Part shown: positions 30,901 through 35,689 of the stretch, in pieces
Numbering within the stretch: the stretch's first letter is position 1
Layout of the letters: each line of letters begins with the position of its first letter
DNA from: Simmondsia chinensis
Lineage: Eukaryota; Streptophyta; Magnoliopsida; Caryophyllales; Simmondsiaceae
NCBI GenBank assembly: GCA_018398585.1
Contig: JAGTTD010000011.1
Location: forward strand, 7,997,001 to 8,061,000
Length of the DNA stretch: 64,000 bases
Direction of reading: 5' to 3'
Notes under the pieces: generated by a model
Told to the model about the DNA's origin: nothing
Database searches by the model: none
Seen by the model: only the letters and a program-made list of their open reading frames with translations
Translations under genes and position numbers: made by a program

Positions 30901-31978
30901 ATTGTGCGCCTCCATACACTGGTAACACATTACACAGACCCCAATAAAAGAATTTTATAGCTTAGAAGCTTGATAACAAGCGAAGTTTTAGCTTGCTCCA
31001 GCCAAGGAGACCCAGTCAAACATTTTTCATATAACAGAAGCCATTAGCATACATCCATAAAGAACTGTTTTTTTCATTGATGTGATCAAAGAATTCAATC
31101 TCTCCATATATTATACAGAAGTTAATCCCCTCTTTAAAAGCCTTCAAATCTCTAATTCTACATTTCTAAGGGCTTATGTAGATATGGCTTTTCCTAATCC
31201 ATTAAAAAGGAAAAACAATATGATATTTAATGTATTTATTAATATTACAATTGCATAATTGAAAAATACAATTTAAACAAAATGACATTGTACACTATAT
31301 TTTAGTGTAATTAATGCATTTCATTCTCCTGATCAAATAATTATCATACAGACTTAAGGTTTTCAGAATATAAGCACCATCTGTGCATTGCACATGAACC
31401 GACTAGTACCCTATGACTCCCAAATACCCGTAAACAGAAATAGCGCTAGGTCTTTGAGTTCGATAAAAAACAAATGAATCTGTTTTCTGTAAATTGCGAG
31501 CATCCCAGTCAATCAGGGCCTATTCTAACATTTTCGGGGTCCCTAATATTTTAATCATAAAACTTATTACTATTAACAATCAATACTTCAAAAATCAAAA
31601 ACCAAAAAATTGGGGTCCCTAAAATTTGGGGGCCTGAGGCGATTGCTTGGCTACTAGGGGTTATGTCCGACCCAATAGTCAAGAATATGCCACGTAAACC
31701 CCAATTTCAAACATCAGAAGCACCAGGATCAGAAAATTGCGCAAATAAATCAAAATACTAAACCAAGAACGACAAAAAGATGGACCGTAACTAACATCTC
31801 AGCAAAGAAAACGGGAAAACAAAGCATCATCAAATGAAATAGAATCAGGGAGTAACTGAAACAAAAACAAAAACAAATCCGAATCGAAAAAGAGAGTACC
31901 AGAGCGGAAAAGATCGCCGGAGGAATGAACAGAGGTAGAATTGGAGAGCCCCGTTTTCTTGGACGATGCGCGAGGCAT
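3989..31978 (-). CDS. DCN1-like protein (cullin neddylation, PONY/DUF298 domain), eight exons, 3' end not found
   Basis: Joining 31978-31900, 11519-11435, 8174-8100, 8010-7974, 6988-6905, 6816-6756, 6667-6561 and 4054-3989 on the minus strand gives one 594-bp frame of 198 codons without stops. Every junction has GT donor and AG acceptor, and the phases agree. The protein starts [10 protein letters not shown], then carries [93 protein letters not shown] and [18 protein letters not shown]. These are hallmarks of plant DCN1-like proteins of the short type lacking an N-terminal UBA domain. Family members bind cullins and the NEDD8 E2 and promote cullin neddylation. Relatives continue another 40-50 residues (ending with an NFVEW-type motif), and that part was not found in the window. 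Intron 1 is 20,380 bp and full of transposons. Whether the copy is intact depends on sequence beyond the left edge. Confidence 0.93.
4055..6560 (-). other. Intron between DCN1-like exons 7 and 8, with a foldback element
   Basis: The intron is AT-rich and holds the inverted LTR pair at 5884-6494. I see no other coding or RNA feature. Short open frames here do not resemble known proteins. Confidence 0.75.
5884..6494. mobile_element. Foldback element made of two inverted LTR relics
   Basis: The plus strand starts TGATACAACACAAAAGAAG and the minus strand from 6494 starts TGATGCAACACAATAGAAG. Inner parts also match in inverted order: the segment near 5980-6150 (TTAGTCAATAGAATATT ... TTTTTGCCTATAAA) pairs with 6247-6395. 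Both arms resemble the LTR at 1672-2000, sharing the CTAAAAAGATATATT and AAACTA-GAAACTA-TTCTCTAAA blocks. Neither arm shows a clear LTR 3' end, and no target-site duplication was seen. Confidence 0.7.
6561..6667 (-). CDS. DCN1-like gene exon 7
   Basis: The acceptor is TTTCTAG and the donor AAA|GTAAGT. It encodes [18 protein letters not shown], then [18 protein letters not shown], a highly conserved block of the PONY domain. Confidence 0.95.
6756..6816 (-). CDS. DCN1-like gene exon 6
   Basis: The acceptor is TTTAAAG and the donor CTG|GTATGA. It encodes [20 protein letters not shown] plus one base that starts Glu of exon 7. Confidence 0.94.
6905..6988 (-). CDS. DCN1-like gene exon 5
   Basis: The exon is 28 codons in phase 0, from acceptor TTCACAG to donor GAG|GTATTC. 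It encodes [18 protein letters not shown] and continues [10 protein letters not shown]. Confidence 0.95.
7017..7973 (-). other. Intron between DCN1-like exons 4 and 5
   Basis: It contains a GGA-rich stretch and a long G run (7519-7590) and otherwise unremarkable AT-rich sequence. The open frames across the G run are low-complexity artefacts. Confidence 0.7.
7519..7590 (+). repeat. GGA repeats followed by a G homopolymer of about 22
   Basis: GGAGGAGGC-type trinucleotides run into an A-rich spacer and then an uninterrupted G tract (about 7567-7589). It lies inside an intron of the DCN1-like gene. The C-rich transcript strand there would not form a G-quadruplex, but the DNA plus strand could. 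Confidence 0.85.
7974..8010 (-). CDS. DCN1-like gene exon 4 (37 bp)
   Basis: A micro-exon between CCTGG-side acceptor (ATACCAG) and donor TTG|GTAAGC. It encodes [12 protein letters not shown] after completing Trp. It is too short for ORF-based gene finding but is clear from phase and family sequence. Confidence 0.94.
8100..8174 (-). CDS. DCN1-like gene exon 3
   Basis: Between acceptor CAAAACAG and donor CTTG|GTAAGG the exon encodes [18 protein letters not shown] followed by RILMLA, the EF-hand-like first half of the PONY domain. It ends in TG, completed by G of exon 4 to Trp. Confidence 0.95.
8175..11434 (-). other. Intron between DCN1-like exons 2 and 3
   Basis: It is 3.26 kb and AT-rich. 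It contains a repeat element (8404-9269) and short homopolymers (a G run near 10407, A runs near 10150 and 10960). No exon is needed here because exons 2 and 3 join in phase. Confidence 0.75.
8404..9269. repeat. Repeat element with GGAATTGGAATT-type ends and GGGTCATTTTGGGTT-type core
   Basis: Both ends carry AATTGGAATT / AATTCCAATT words in inverted order. The core is an irregular array of GGGTCATTT, GGGTTCAAGTC and similar words. A relative in the opposite orientation lies at 25262-26290. The structure suggests a MITE-like non-autonomous DNA element, but no clean target duplication was seen. Confidence 0.45.
11435..11519 (-). CDS. DCN1-like gene exon 2
   Basis: The acceptor is TTTTGCCAG and the donor GA|GTAAGT. 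The exon encodes [19 protein letters not shown] and on to NRSSGVI, leaving GA to be completed by C of exon 3 (Asp). A second AG 11 bases inside (before GTGAGCTC) breaks the phase with exon 1, so the upstream acceptor is chosen. Confidence 0.93.
12226..12288. repeat. 16-bp direct repeat around a poly-G insertion
   Basis: ACTTCAGTGGACTTTT occurs at 12226-12241 and again at 12273-12288. Between them are 31 bases with a run of 16 G. It looks like a small insertion with target duplication or a slippage or assembly product. Confidence 0.75.
12789..12860 (+). mobile_element. Left part of a MITE-like element interrupted by the gypsy element
   Basis: The sequence starts TAGGTGCACATAGGTATGGG and is rich in GGGTTGAATTGGGTCGGG words. 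Its continuation is at 20918 onward, and a possible right end near 21729 reads ATATTCTGCACCCC, an inverted counterpart of GGTGCACAT. Similar hAT-type MITEs with GGGGTGCA ends are common in plants. A related sequence is at 45099. Confidence 0.5.
13085..13345 (+). repeat. GGCCCA-rich degenerate minisatellite in the LTR U3
   Basis: Words such as GCCCAACGAAGGGCACGGGCC, GGCCCAGTGCAGGGCACTGG recur irregularly, giving a sharply GC-rich island in an AT-rich region. Matching arrays lie at 14397-14657 and, longer and rearranged, at 20120-20425 in the 3' LTR. Confidence 0.85.
13641..13650 (+). promoter_or_regulatory. LTR TATA box
   Basis: CTATAAATAG sits downstream of the GC-rich U3 array in the 5' LTR. 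It is repeated in the duplicated LTR (14953-14962) and the 3' LTR (near 20720). Confidence 0.7.
13828..13839 (+). other. Primer binding site (initiator tRNA-Met), first copy
   Basis: TGGTATCAGAGC four bases after the LTR end. The tandem duplication places another at 15140-15151. Confidence 0.92.
13864..14093 (+). pseudogene. Duplicated stub of gypsy gag
   Basis: ATGATGGCTGGAAATC opens a frame identical but for one residue to the gag start at 15176. It runs about 76 codons and is cut by the duplication junction, ending at TAA. It is a by-product of the duplication. Confidence 0.88.
14091..15402 (+). repeat. Tandem duplication, unit 2 (1312 bp)
   Basis: This is the second copy of the 12779-14090 unit and continues in phase into the rest of gag at 15403. 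It holds an LTR at 14173-15135 and a primer site at 15140-15151, so the element appears to have two complete 5' LTR-leader blocks. Confidence 0.93.
15176..16497 (+). pseudogene. Gypsy gag and protease (broken)
   Basis: The N-terminal part starts [13 protein letters not shown] (15176-15550). A frameshift near 15500-15545 leads to the retrotransposon gag domain (to 15972: [27 protein letters not shown]). A TAG at 15973-15975 replaces a codon, and the frame goes on to 16497 with zinc knuckle [16 protein letters not shown] (CX2CX4HX4C, near 16230-16275) and the protease active site [10 protein letters not shown] near 16450-16480. Stops follow at 16495. Gag packages the RNA and the protease matures the polyprotein. 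Confidence 0.9.
16498..17384 (+). pseudogene. Gypsy pol: protease C-terminus and RT fingers (broken)
   Basis: After a shift the frame resumes near 16544 ([21 protein letters not shown]) and runs to 17047 with DHKIELL and the RT start [14 protein letters not shown]. Then a TAG precedes [19 protein letters not shown]. Between about 17121 and 17195 an insertion with a near-perfect palindrome (17169-17191) separates the IDYRALNEV block, of which only LNEV remains in order. [15 protein letters not shown] and [16 protein letters not shown] follow at 17221-17330. Confidence 0.85.
17388..18350 (+). CDS. Gypsy pol: RT palm and RNase H (open fragment)
   Basis: This is the longest open piece of pol (320 codons). 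It carries [12 protein letters not shown], the catalytic YLDD at residues 31-34, [18 protein letters not shown], the thumb region [14 protein letters not shown], and RNase H ([43 protein letters not shown]). RT copies element RNA and RNase H removes it. The frame ends at TGA inside the 121-bp duplicated segment. Although open, it is part of a dead element. Confidence 0.92.
   Translation: MPFGLTNAPATFCNLMNDVLYEYLDCFVVVYLDDIVVYSETLDEHVNHLRKVLEKLKKHELYVKKEKCEFVDTEIMFLGHRISPGHVQMDEAKVKAILDWSAPKNVSELRSFLGQANYYQKFIFGYSKRVSPLTDLLKKDTKWSWSEPCQEAFKALKSAVSSEPVLKLPCFDKPFELHMDESDRAIGVVLVQDGHPIAFESRKLNVHEERYSTHEKEMLVVSHCLRVWRHYLLGVKFVVHTDNVANTYFKSQKKLSSKQARWQGFVEEYDFVWEHKQGKHNVVPDALSRKTLELVAALSRIETDFTGRIKDAAKSDPSYL
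18334..18575 (+). repeat. 121-bp tandem duplication between RNase H and integrase
   Basis: Units 18334-18454 and 18455-18575 start ATCCTTCATACCTATGAATG and differ at only a few bases. The unit is not a multiple of three, so it shifts the pol frame. Confidence 0.93.
18472..19278 (+). CDS. Gypsy integrase (open fragment, 268 codons)
   Basis: It contains the HHCC zinc site (H43, H50, C80, C83) and a complete catalytic triad D113 (SMDFISG), D173 (VSDRDSRF) and E209 (GQTERVN), with the D-E spacing of 35 usual for integrases. The frame shifts near residue 240; the true continuation is in another frame from about 19161. Integrase inserts the cDNA into host DNA. Confidence 0.92.
   Translation: MKQRVLDGEVRRYWIDDDLLFAQGARLYVPAGKLRVELMRKCHDARWAGHPGSERTLALLEQSYYWPEMGQEIEAYVKSCLVCQQDKLERRREAGLLQPLPIPDKPRKSLSMDFISGFPNVDGQKSVMVVGDRFSKYVVLMSAPNACPADQAAQLSYRNVVKYFGLPEDIVSDRDSRFTGRFWTTLFNLMGSKLKFSTANHPQMDGQTERVNALLEEYLRHYVTHPKEIGWNFWTLLNAIIICIRVVPLVSAPLKWPWGGNLSLPAKL
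19161..19898 (+). pseudogene. Gypsy integrase C-terminus and chromodomain
   Basis: Open segments 19161-19400 ([22 protein letters not shown]) and 19440-19898 are separated by a stop. The second carries [31 protein letters not shown] and a chromodomain ([28 protein letters not shown]). Chromodomains of this family bind histone marks and bias insertion to heterochromatin. Confidence 0.9.
19900..20912 (+). mobile_element. Gypsy 3' LTR (1013 bp)
   Basis: It starts TGTAAGACCC after a purine tract and ends CTGTGACA before GGTAC. It is 50 bp longer than the 5' LTR because the GGCCCA-rich array is rearranged. Confidence 0.93.
20913..21738 (+). mobile_element. Right part of the split MITE-like element, with a second MITE inside
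   Basis: The sequence resumes at GGTACCCATTAG with GGGTGGGTTTTGGGTTACCC words. It continues through AT-rich sequence, the Mutator-like MITE, and then CCCGACCCAAACCC / TTTGGGTCGGGTTTGGG inverted words, ending CATATTCTGCACCCC. The same word pattern recurs at 45099-45260 and 46455-46600. Confidence 0.45.
21157..21540. mobile_element. MITE with long terminal inverted repeats (Mutator-like)
   Basis: The left end GGGTTATTTACACTAAAG and the right end (minus strand AGAGTTGTTTATGCCAAAGG) are inverted counterparts. Subterminal repeats TTTGTCAATTTAGTC / TTTTAATTGCGTCAATTTAG mirror ACTAAATTGATATAATTAAAAG. The element aligns with the one at 45456-45840, which has a 9-bp duplication. Here the duplication is not clear. 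Confidence 0.7.
21739..21865 (-). repeat. RTE-LINE/SINE-type 3' tail
   Basis: The minus strand reads GGTTGGGGATCCTCGGAAAC, AGGGTAGCACCC, GGCTACGTACATCCACCCC, GACCCCGC...GCGGGAGCC, ending in TTG repeats. This is the tail shared by RTE LINEs and plant SINEs of the Au type, and is the likely recognition signal for LINE reverse transcriptase. Confidence 0.85.
21895..22326 (-). CDS. RPL26: 60S ribosomal protein L26 (uL24) retrocopy, 143 codons
   Basis: An uninterrupted frame from ATG at 22326 to TGA at 21895 encodes a near full-length plant L26: [39 protein letters not shown], the KOW-type [19 protein letters not shown] and the basic C-terminus ending [12 protein letters not shown]26 is a large-subunit protein near the peptide exit tunnel. 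Plant homologues are about 146 residues; here three residues are missing in the basic SSSRxxxxKAHF stretch. The intact frame suggests a young copy or one under constraint. It lies in intron 1 of the DCN1-like gene on the same strand, and the flanking duplication shows it is a retrocopy. Whether it is expressed cannot be told. Confidence 0.95.
   Translation of the reverse strand: MNYNPRVSSSRLKAHFTAPSSVRRIIMSAPLSGDLRSKYNIRSMPVRKDDKVQVVHGTYKGREGKVVQVYRKKWVIHIERITREKVNGSTVNVGVHPSKVMITKLRLDRDRKLLLDRKAKGHAGADKEKGTKFTAEDIMQSVD
22327..22372 (-). other. RPL26 5' leader carried by the retrocopy
   Basis: The minus strand reads ATCCCCCTCTTCCCCCTCAA then GA-rich sequence and AACCTTAGAAAA before ATG. The pyrimidine-rich start is usual for ribosomal protein mRNAs, so the copy is probably full length at its 5' end. 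Confidence 0.7.
22390..22925. other. AT-rich spacer, nothing recognised
   Basis: No coding segment or repeat structure was recognised. Some may belong to the 5' part of the L1 relic that follows. Confidence 0.5.
22926..24350 (+). pseudogene. L1-type LINE relic: zinc-binding RT domain and RNase H remnants
   Basis: Translation in shifting frames gives [20 protein letters not shown] near 22945 (the post-RT GGLG motif), then [32 protein letters not shown] and [12 protein letters not shown] near 23420-23610, the zinc-binding domain of plant L1 elements. [18 protein letters not shown] near 24220 matches the end of the RNase H domain. Stops are frequent and the RT itself is missing. It lies antisense to the DCN1-like gene. 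Confidence 0.8.
24351..24774. other. Spacer without recognised feature
   Basis: AT-rich sequence between the L1 relic and the RTE-LINE tail. I see nothing supported in it. Confidence 0.5.
24775..25045 (+). mobile_element. 5'-truncated RTE-LINE 3' UTR/SINE-type tail, plus strand
   Basis: TTGCTTTATTGTTTCG... TTTTGCTTTTAGGGTAGGGGG, CCTTGGACAGAACCTCCCTC, AAGGCTACAGACATC aligns with the LINE tails at 27161-27300 and 27684-27860 read on the minus strand. A CAA repeat and TA repeat interrupt it, followed by GGCAGGAGCCCATGTG and TTG repeats, the usual end. Confidence 0.7.
24946..24987 (+). repeat. CAA and TA microsatellites
   Basis: (CAA)n followed directly by (TA)n within the LINE tail fragment. 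Confidence 0.9.
25262..26290. repeat. Repeat element with GAATTG ends and GACCCAACC-type core
   Basis: GAATTGAAGCC / TTGCAATTGGAATGCAATTCC at the left and AATTAGAATTGGACTTCCAATTGCAATT at the right enclose an irregular array of AACCCGA, TGACCCAA and AACCCAACTTG words. It is the opposite-strand counterpart of 8404-9269 in structure. Probably a MITE-like element; no target duplication was seen. Confidence 0.45.
26291..26944. other. Spacer without recognised feature
   Basis: AT-rich sequence with a short TTAAAAAAGAAAT-type tract near 26810-26850. No gene recognised. Confidence 0.5.
26945..27127 (-). pseudogene. L1-type LINE C-terminal relic
   Basis: The minus-strand frame contains [21 protein letters not shown] followed by IGIF, the WxIWxERNxRIF signature after the zinc-binding domain of plant L1 elements. 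About 60 codons remain. Confidence 0.75.
27161..27683 (-). mobile_element. RTE LINE copy A, 5'-truncated
   Basis: The minus strand starts at [15 protein letters not shown], continues [19 protein letters not shown] then [10 protein letters not shown] and ends DRAEWRVSI (27456-27683), the C-terminus of RTE-clade LINEs. A 3' UTR rich in TTGCTTT, a C homopolymer (27223-27256 on the plus strand as G), and the tail GGAGCCCTTAAGGCACTGGG plus TTGTTGTTG follow. Its 5' end abuts the 3' tail of copy B at the TTG repeat. Confidence 0.88.
27223..27256 (+). repeat. G homopolymer (LINE copy A)
   Basis: Nearly uninterrupted G run with one C, in the middle of the LINE 3' tail. The equivalent position in copy B (27745-27767) also carries a long run, while the tail of the RPL26 retrocopy has only about six. 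Confidence 0.9.
27745..27767 (+). repeat. G homopolymer (LINE copy B)
   Basis: Uninterrupted G run of about 23 at the same tail position as in copy A. Confidence 0.9.
28080..28360 (-). pseudogene. RTE LINE copy B C-terminal region
   Basis: The frame holds [20 protein letters not shown] then FRWLG, and shifts afterwards. It is homologous to the C-terminus of copy A beginning at [12 protein letters not shown]. Confidence 0.85.
28600..29400 (-). pseudogene. RTE LINE reverse transcriptase domain
   Basis: Pieces 29392-29180 ([27 protein letters not shown]) and 28973-28614 ([39 protein letters not shown]). The catalytic FADD reads FAND here, so the first Asp of the pair is lost and the enzyme would be inactive even without the frameshifts. 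Confidence 0.9.
30267..30720 (-). pseudogene. RTE LINE endonuclease domain
   Basis: Contains [57 protein letters not shown] and APQSGL: the QETKW and NAYAPQ motifs of APE-type endonucleases. The active-site Glu of QETKW is kept. The frame breaks after FEF. Confidence 0.9.
30765..30825 (-). mobile_element. Third RTE LINE fragment
   Basis: The minus strand encodes [11 protein letters not shown], matching [11 protein letters not shown] of copy B (28300-28335). It sits just upstream of copy B's 5' end, so copy B probably inserted into an older LINE. Confidence 0.65.
30826..31740. other. Intron 1 sequence near exon 1, nothing recognised
   Basis: AT-rich, without coding similarity on either strand. 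Confidence 0.55.
31900..31978 (-). CDS. DCN1-like gene exon 1 (start codon)
   Basis: The ATG is at 31978-31976. The exon encodes [10 protein letters not shown] followed by a Ser-rich stretch ending DLFRS plus one base, and the donor is CTG|GTACTC. Its single leftover G joins CC at the start of exon 2 to make Ala (RS-A-SNK), matching the family N-terminus. This ATG has a GA-rich leader and a TATA box upstream. Confidence 0.92.
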
Positions 31979-32063
31979 CCCTCTTTCAATTTCACTGCTA
32001 GATAGCGTGCGAGCGAGCAAGCGAGCGAGAGGGTAAACCCTTCGCTGATGGAAGGGCACTTCA

Positions 32064-32088
32064 GAGAGAGAGAGAGAGAGAGAGAGAG
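32064..32088 (+). repeat. GA microsatellite in the DCN1-like 5' leader
   Basis: (AG)n on the plus strand, (CT)n in the transcript, between the TATA box and the ATG. CT-rich leaders are common in plant housekeeping genes. Confidence 0.9.
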
Positions 32089-32109
32089 ACGAGACAAGGA
32101 GGAGAGAGA

Positions 32110-32119
32110 TTTATTTATA
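32110..32119 (-). promoter_or_regulatory. TATA box of the DCN1-like gene
   Basis: The minus strand reads TATAAATAAA about 132 bases upstream of the exon 1 ATG. Transcription would start near 32080, at the CT-rich leader. Confidence 0.7.
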
Positions 32120-32124
32120 GGGAA

Positions 32125-32480
32125 GGAGGTGGGGTTGATCTTTGAGAGTCATCGGGCTCGCGGCTCACACTAACCGCGAAATGGATTGTGGCTTGCCGTT
32201 TTGTTGCCGCCTTAGGATGGGTACGCGTGTAACACACATTCTAAATAAGGTATATCTGAATTTTGATGAAACCCACTTATACATAAAAGGGAGAACAATA
32301 TTATGATTATTCGTAATATAGCAAAGGAATTACAATGCTCCTTGACAAATTAGGACTATTATGAAAGATATTTGAGACTTACTTTGACAATTTGAAGAGG
32401 TGTGAATCTCACATGTTTACCGGGAGGGCAATGTGGTGGCAAATAGAGTTGCTGTTTTGGGCATTACGTCAATTGGGAAT
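32125..32480. other. Upstream region of the DCN1-like promoter
   Basis: No gene recognised. The copia element begins at 32481, only about 370 bp above the TATA box, transcribed away from it. Confidence 0.6.
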
Positions 32481-33375
32481 TGTTGATATTTGATTCCTAT
32501 ATATAACTATGAAATTAATACAACACCAAAATGATAAACCTAGGTGAATAGAAAGTCAAAATGCAACGCTTTATTTACCAACTTCCTTAATGGCATTATC
32601 GTAAATAAAATGAACTCTGAGGTTAATAGCATTCTGAAAAATGGGTTTGAACATTATGTACAATTATGATATTGTCCTTGCCCTTTGCTACCCGTCTCCG
32701 TAAATTCCGTTGCCATGCTTCCTCGCTGTCCCTTACCCATGTCTAGTAGCTTTCCCTAGAAGATTCAGAATGACGCGTCGTTTTTCAATCGTGCGGTTAT
32801 GAGCAAAGACGCGTGTCATCATCCCAATCCACCTCTTTGTGTTTGTTTGAGTGAATCTAGACTGTTCATCTAATATGAAAGGGACAATTGAGAGTGTGTC
32901 AACCTAAGTTGCACATGGATAGCCTCACGCCTATAATCAGGGGCCTTTTGGTTGGCACTGTATAGTCTTTAATTTCTCTCTCCTCAAAACCTTTTTGTGA
33001 GATTTTTAGGGTTTTCTACAATGCCTTTCCCTCTTCTTTGTGCGTGGAGCCTGTGATGGTGTTAACATTTAGAGGCCAGTTCAAGTTCTCCTTAGATGGT
33101 TACAATGGCTGTTTCTTGAGGAGTCTGGTATAATCTTTTGTATTCTTTTAAGTTTCAGTCTTATAATTTGAGAAAGAGTCTGTAATTTGTAGCTTAGGTT
33201 TGATTTAGTCAATAGTTTGTAATGAATTTCATTTGTAATAAAAGTAGACCTCTCTAGTAGTAAAGAGATCGTGAATGTAGGCCGTTTAGGGCTAAACCAA
33301 GTACATTTGATGTTTTTTTACTATTTTTGTTGTGATTCTTTTATTGTCATTTGTGAACCTGTCTAAACTCTAACA
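32481..33375 (+). mobile_element. Copia 5' LTR (895 bp)
   Basis: It starts TGTTGATATTTG and ends CTCTAACA. It matches the 3' LTR from the start through TTTTGTGAGATTT. The TATA region reads TATAATCA (near 32932), whereas the 3' LTR keeps TATAAATAG (39379-39387). Confidence 0.9.
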
Positions 33376-33377
33376 AT

Positions 33378-33389
33378 TGGTATCAGAGC
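33378..33389 (+). other. Copia primer binding site
   Basis: TGGTATCAGAGC two bases after the LTR, complementary to initiator tRNA-Met. Confidence 0.92.
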
Positions 33390-34127
33390 TACTAGTTAGA
33401 GATTCTAGATAATGGCATTGTCTAAGTTTGATATAGAGAAATTTGATGAGAAGAACGATTTTTTACTTCATGGAGAATCAAGACAAGAGCCTTGCTGATG
33501 ACCCAAGGAGTGGGAACCACGCTTCTACTGCCAGAGAAACAACCTTCTCATCTGACAAAGAAGGATGAGGTAGAAATTGAGTATCGTGATTATGGTTCTA
33601 TTGTTTTGTGTCTTGATAATAATGTTTTGACTCAAGTTACTAGTGAAACCACCATAGCTAAAATCTAGAAAACATTGGAAGAGATTTATAAAACAAAATC
33701 GCCGTCTAATGGGATACTCCTTATGGACAAATTCTTTACCTATAGGATGGAAGAGGACAAACCATTATAGGACTCCTTAGATGAGTTTAACAATACTTTA
33801 GGATCTGAAAAATGTGAATGTGACCTTAGAAGATGAAGTTCAAGCTGTGGTATTGTTATGTGTCTTACCTAAATATCTTAGAGCCTTGAAAGACACGCTT
33901 AGGTATGGACGTCCAAAAATCAGTTTGCAAGAGGTTACTCGGGCCCTTAGGAGTAAGATTGTTGAACTTAAGAGAGAGAGGAAGTACCAGAACAATAACT
34001 TTAGTGGCGAGGGCCTGACTGTGAGAGGTAGGACCAAGAATAAAGACAACAATGGGAATAGAAAACCTTATAAAAGTACGAATCGTTCTACTTCTAAGGG
34101 AAAGAAAGATCATTCAAATGTTAAGTG

Positions 34128-35486
34128 TTACAACCCCAAATATAGCAAACAAAGGGTCAATGACTTATAAGCCAACAAGGGAACCAATGGACATTGTAGG
34201 TGAAATGTTAAGAACATTTATTCTAAATATGCTTATAATACAACGGATAACATACAAAACAATCCTTTGGAATTCAAAACTTTATAAACGGCTAAGACTT
34301 CCAAAAGTAAACATATCCCTATATAACTAAACTACTAACTCATAAACGTAAAAGAAAGTCTTCCAAGGTTGTAACCACGTCAGCCACGGAGAAAGTAAGT
34401 TTCTTGAACCTTCTTGATCGAGCTTACTATGCCTTATCTGAAATTGTTAAACAACAGGGTGAGCATGTCAACAAAACAAGGATCAAGTATTATTTAAAAG
34501 GCATAAAACACATTAAAGCATAGCTTTTACTAAAAAATTAATTTCGAAAACTCAAGAACACATCAACCGAATTCTTAGGCCTTAAGCCTCTTGGTTGCGG
34601 CTGCATATAATATCTGCAACTAGGCTCAAAATTGGCTATCATAATTCGGTCCCCGGCCAACTACGGGTTCTAAGGAACATTCCAAATAGTGCACTAATAA
34701 CAAAGATCGTATAGTCCCCCATCAAGGGCTCAAAGATGTCTTTTCCCGCCATTGTAGGGCACAACCCACAAAATAAAGCATAAGAAATGTATTTCATATT
34801 TGCTCATCATAAAGCATTATTCAAATCATATTTTTGAAATACCATAAATTAAAGCAATATAACATAGCCAATGTTAAATTCCATATTCCGCAAATTTAGT
34901 CAAACATGTTTGATCCTATTTCAATTTCAAACCCATAAAGGGTAAACATACAGTGTACAAAACAAGTATTTTGAGAATTTATGAAGCTATTAACATACTA
35001 AACACTTAAAGGCTTTAACAAAAGGGGTGAAAAAGTTACCGAATAAGTTACTTACTAGAAGAAATAAAGCTTTCCTAAATCCTACGCACAATTTAAGTTC
35101 TTTTCTCCTTTTCTACTCCCTCTCTTTTCTCTCAACTCTTATCTTCACTTAGAATGAAGAACTTTGGTTTTGGATGGCTAGGAAAAAGTGATGTGGGGTA
35201 TTATTATTATTTTTTTTTTTAGGGGGGGGGGGCTCTTGAGGAGCTTAATGAAGGAGCAAAGTGCTAAAATTTTCTTGTGAAATTTGATGTGCTAGTCAAT
35301 GTTCAAAGGCAAATGGTGCAAGTCAATGTTCAAGGTTGAGGGCTTAACCATTCAAATTCAAAGAAATCTTGTTACTAAGTCAAAAAGGTAAATTCAAGGT
35401 CAAGTTTCTTGGCCATTCAAATGACCATAGATAGGTGGCTTAAAAATTTAAACAAGCACTTGTACTTATGCTTTAAAATTCAAATT
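34128..35486. mobile_element. Insertion of about 1.36 kb in copia gag
   Basis: AAGTG occurs just before 34128 and again at 35487-35491, and the copia frame is restored if the intervening sequence and one AAGTG are removed. It starts TTACAACCCCAAATATAG and ends TTCTTACATC. It has no recognised protein. The 5-bp duplication suits a solo LTR or other LTR relic, but TG...CA ends are not clean. Confidence 0.75.
35204..35233 (+). repeat. ATT/T/G low-complexity tract
   Basis: (ATT)n, T run and a G run of about ten within the gag insertion. Confidence 0.85.
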
Positions 35487-35689
35487 TCTTACATCAAGTG
35501 TTTTGAATGCAACAAACTAAGACACACTGGGAGACACTGCCCTAAAAAGAATAAGTCCCAAGATTCTGCTGATAATGTTGTTTCATTTAATGCTGATTGT
35601 GACGTGCTACTTGTATCGCCTGATATGCATGCTATTAAACACTGCTTCTGTTGATATTGATCATGCTAGAGTGTTACATGTTAGATCTG

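Larger units (their letters stand above)
11520..31899 (-). other. DCN1-like intron 1 (20.4 kb), transposon nest
   Basis: It is defined by donor GTACTC at 31899 and acceptor TTTTGCCAG at 11520. It contains, from left, a G run with short duplication, a MITE-like sequence split by a gypsy element, a Mutator-like MITE, an RPL26 retrocopy, L1 and RTE LINE relics. The 11520-12778 stretch and 30826-31740 hold nothing else recognisable. Confidence 0.9.
33413..35560 (+). pseudogene. Copia gag, split by an insertion
   Basis: It starts MALSKFDIEKFDEKNDF near 33413. An open part at 33814-34127 contains LPKYLRALKDTLRYGRPKIS, and a basic stretch ends SNVK. The zinc knuckle follows only at 35487: CFECNKLRHTGRHCPKKNK (CX2CX4HX4C). 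The codons AAG TGT of the knuckle are the insertion point. Confidence 0.88.

Noticed and set aside
31750..32097. 115-codon minus-strand frame rich in Ser-Leu at the DCN1 promoter
   Set aside because: Alternative frame over the CT repeat and exon 1; the spliced DCN1-like frame explains the region.
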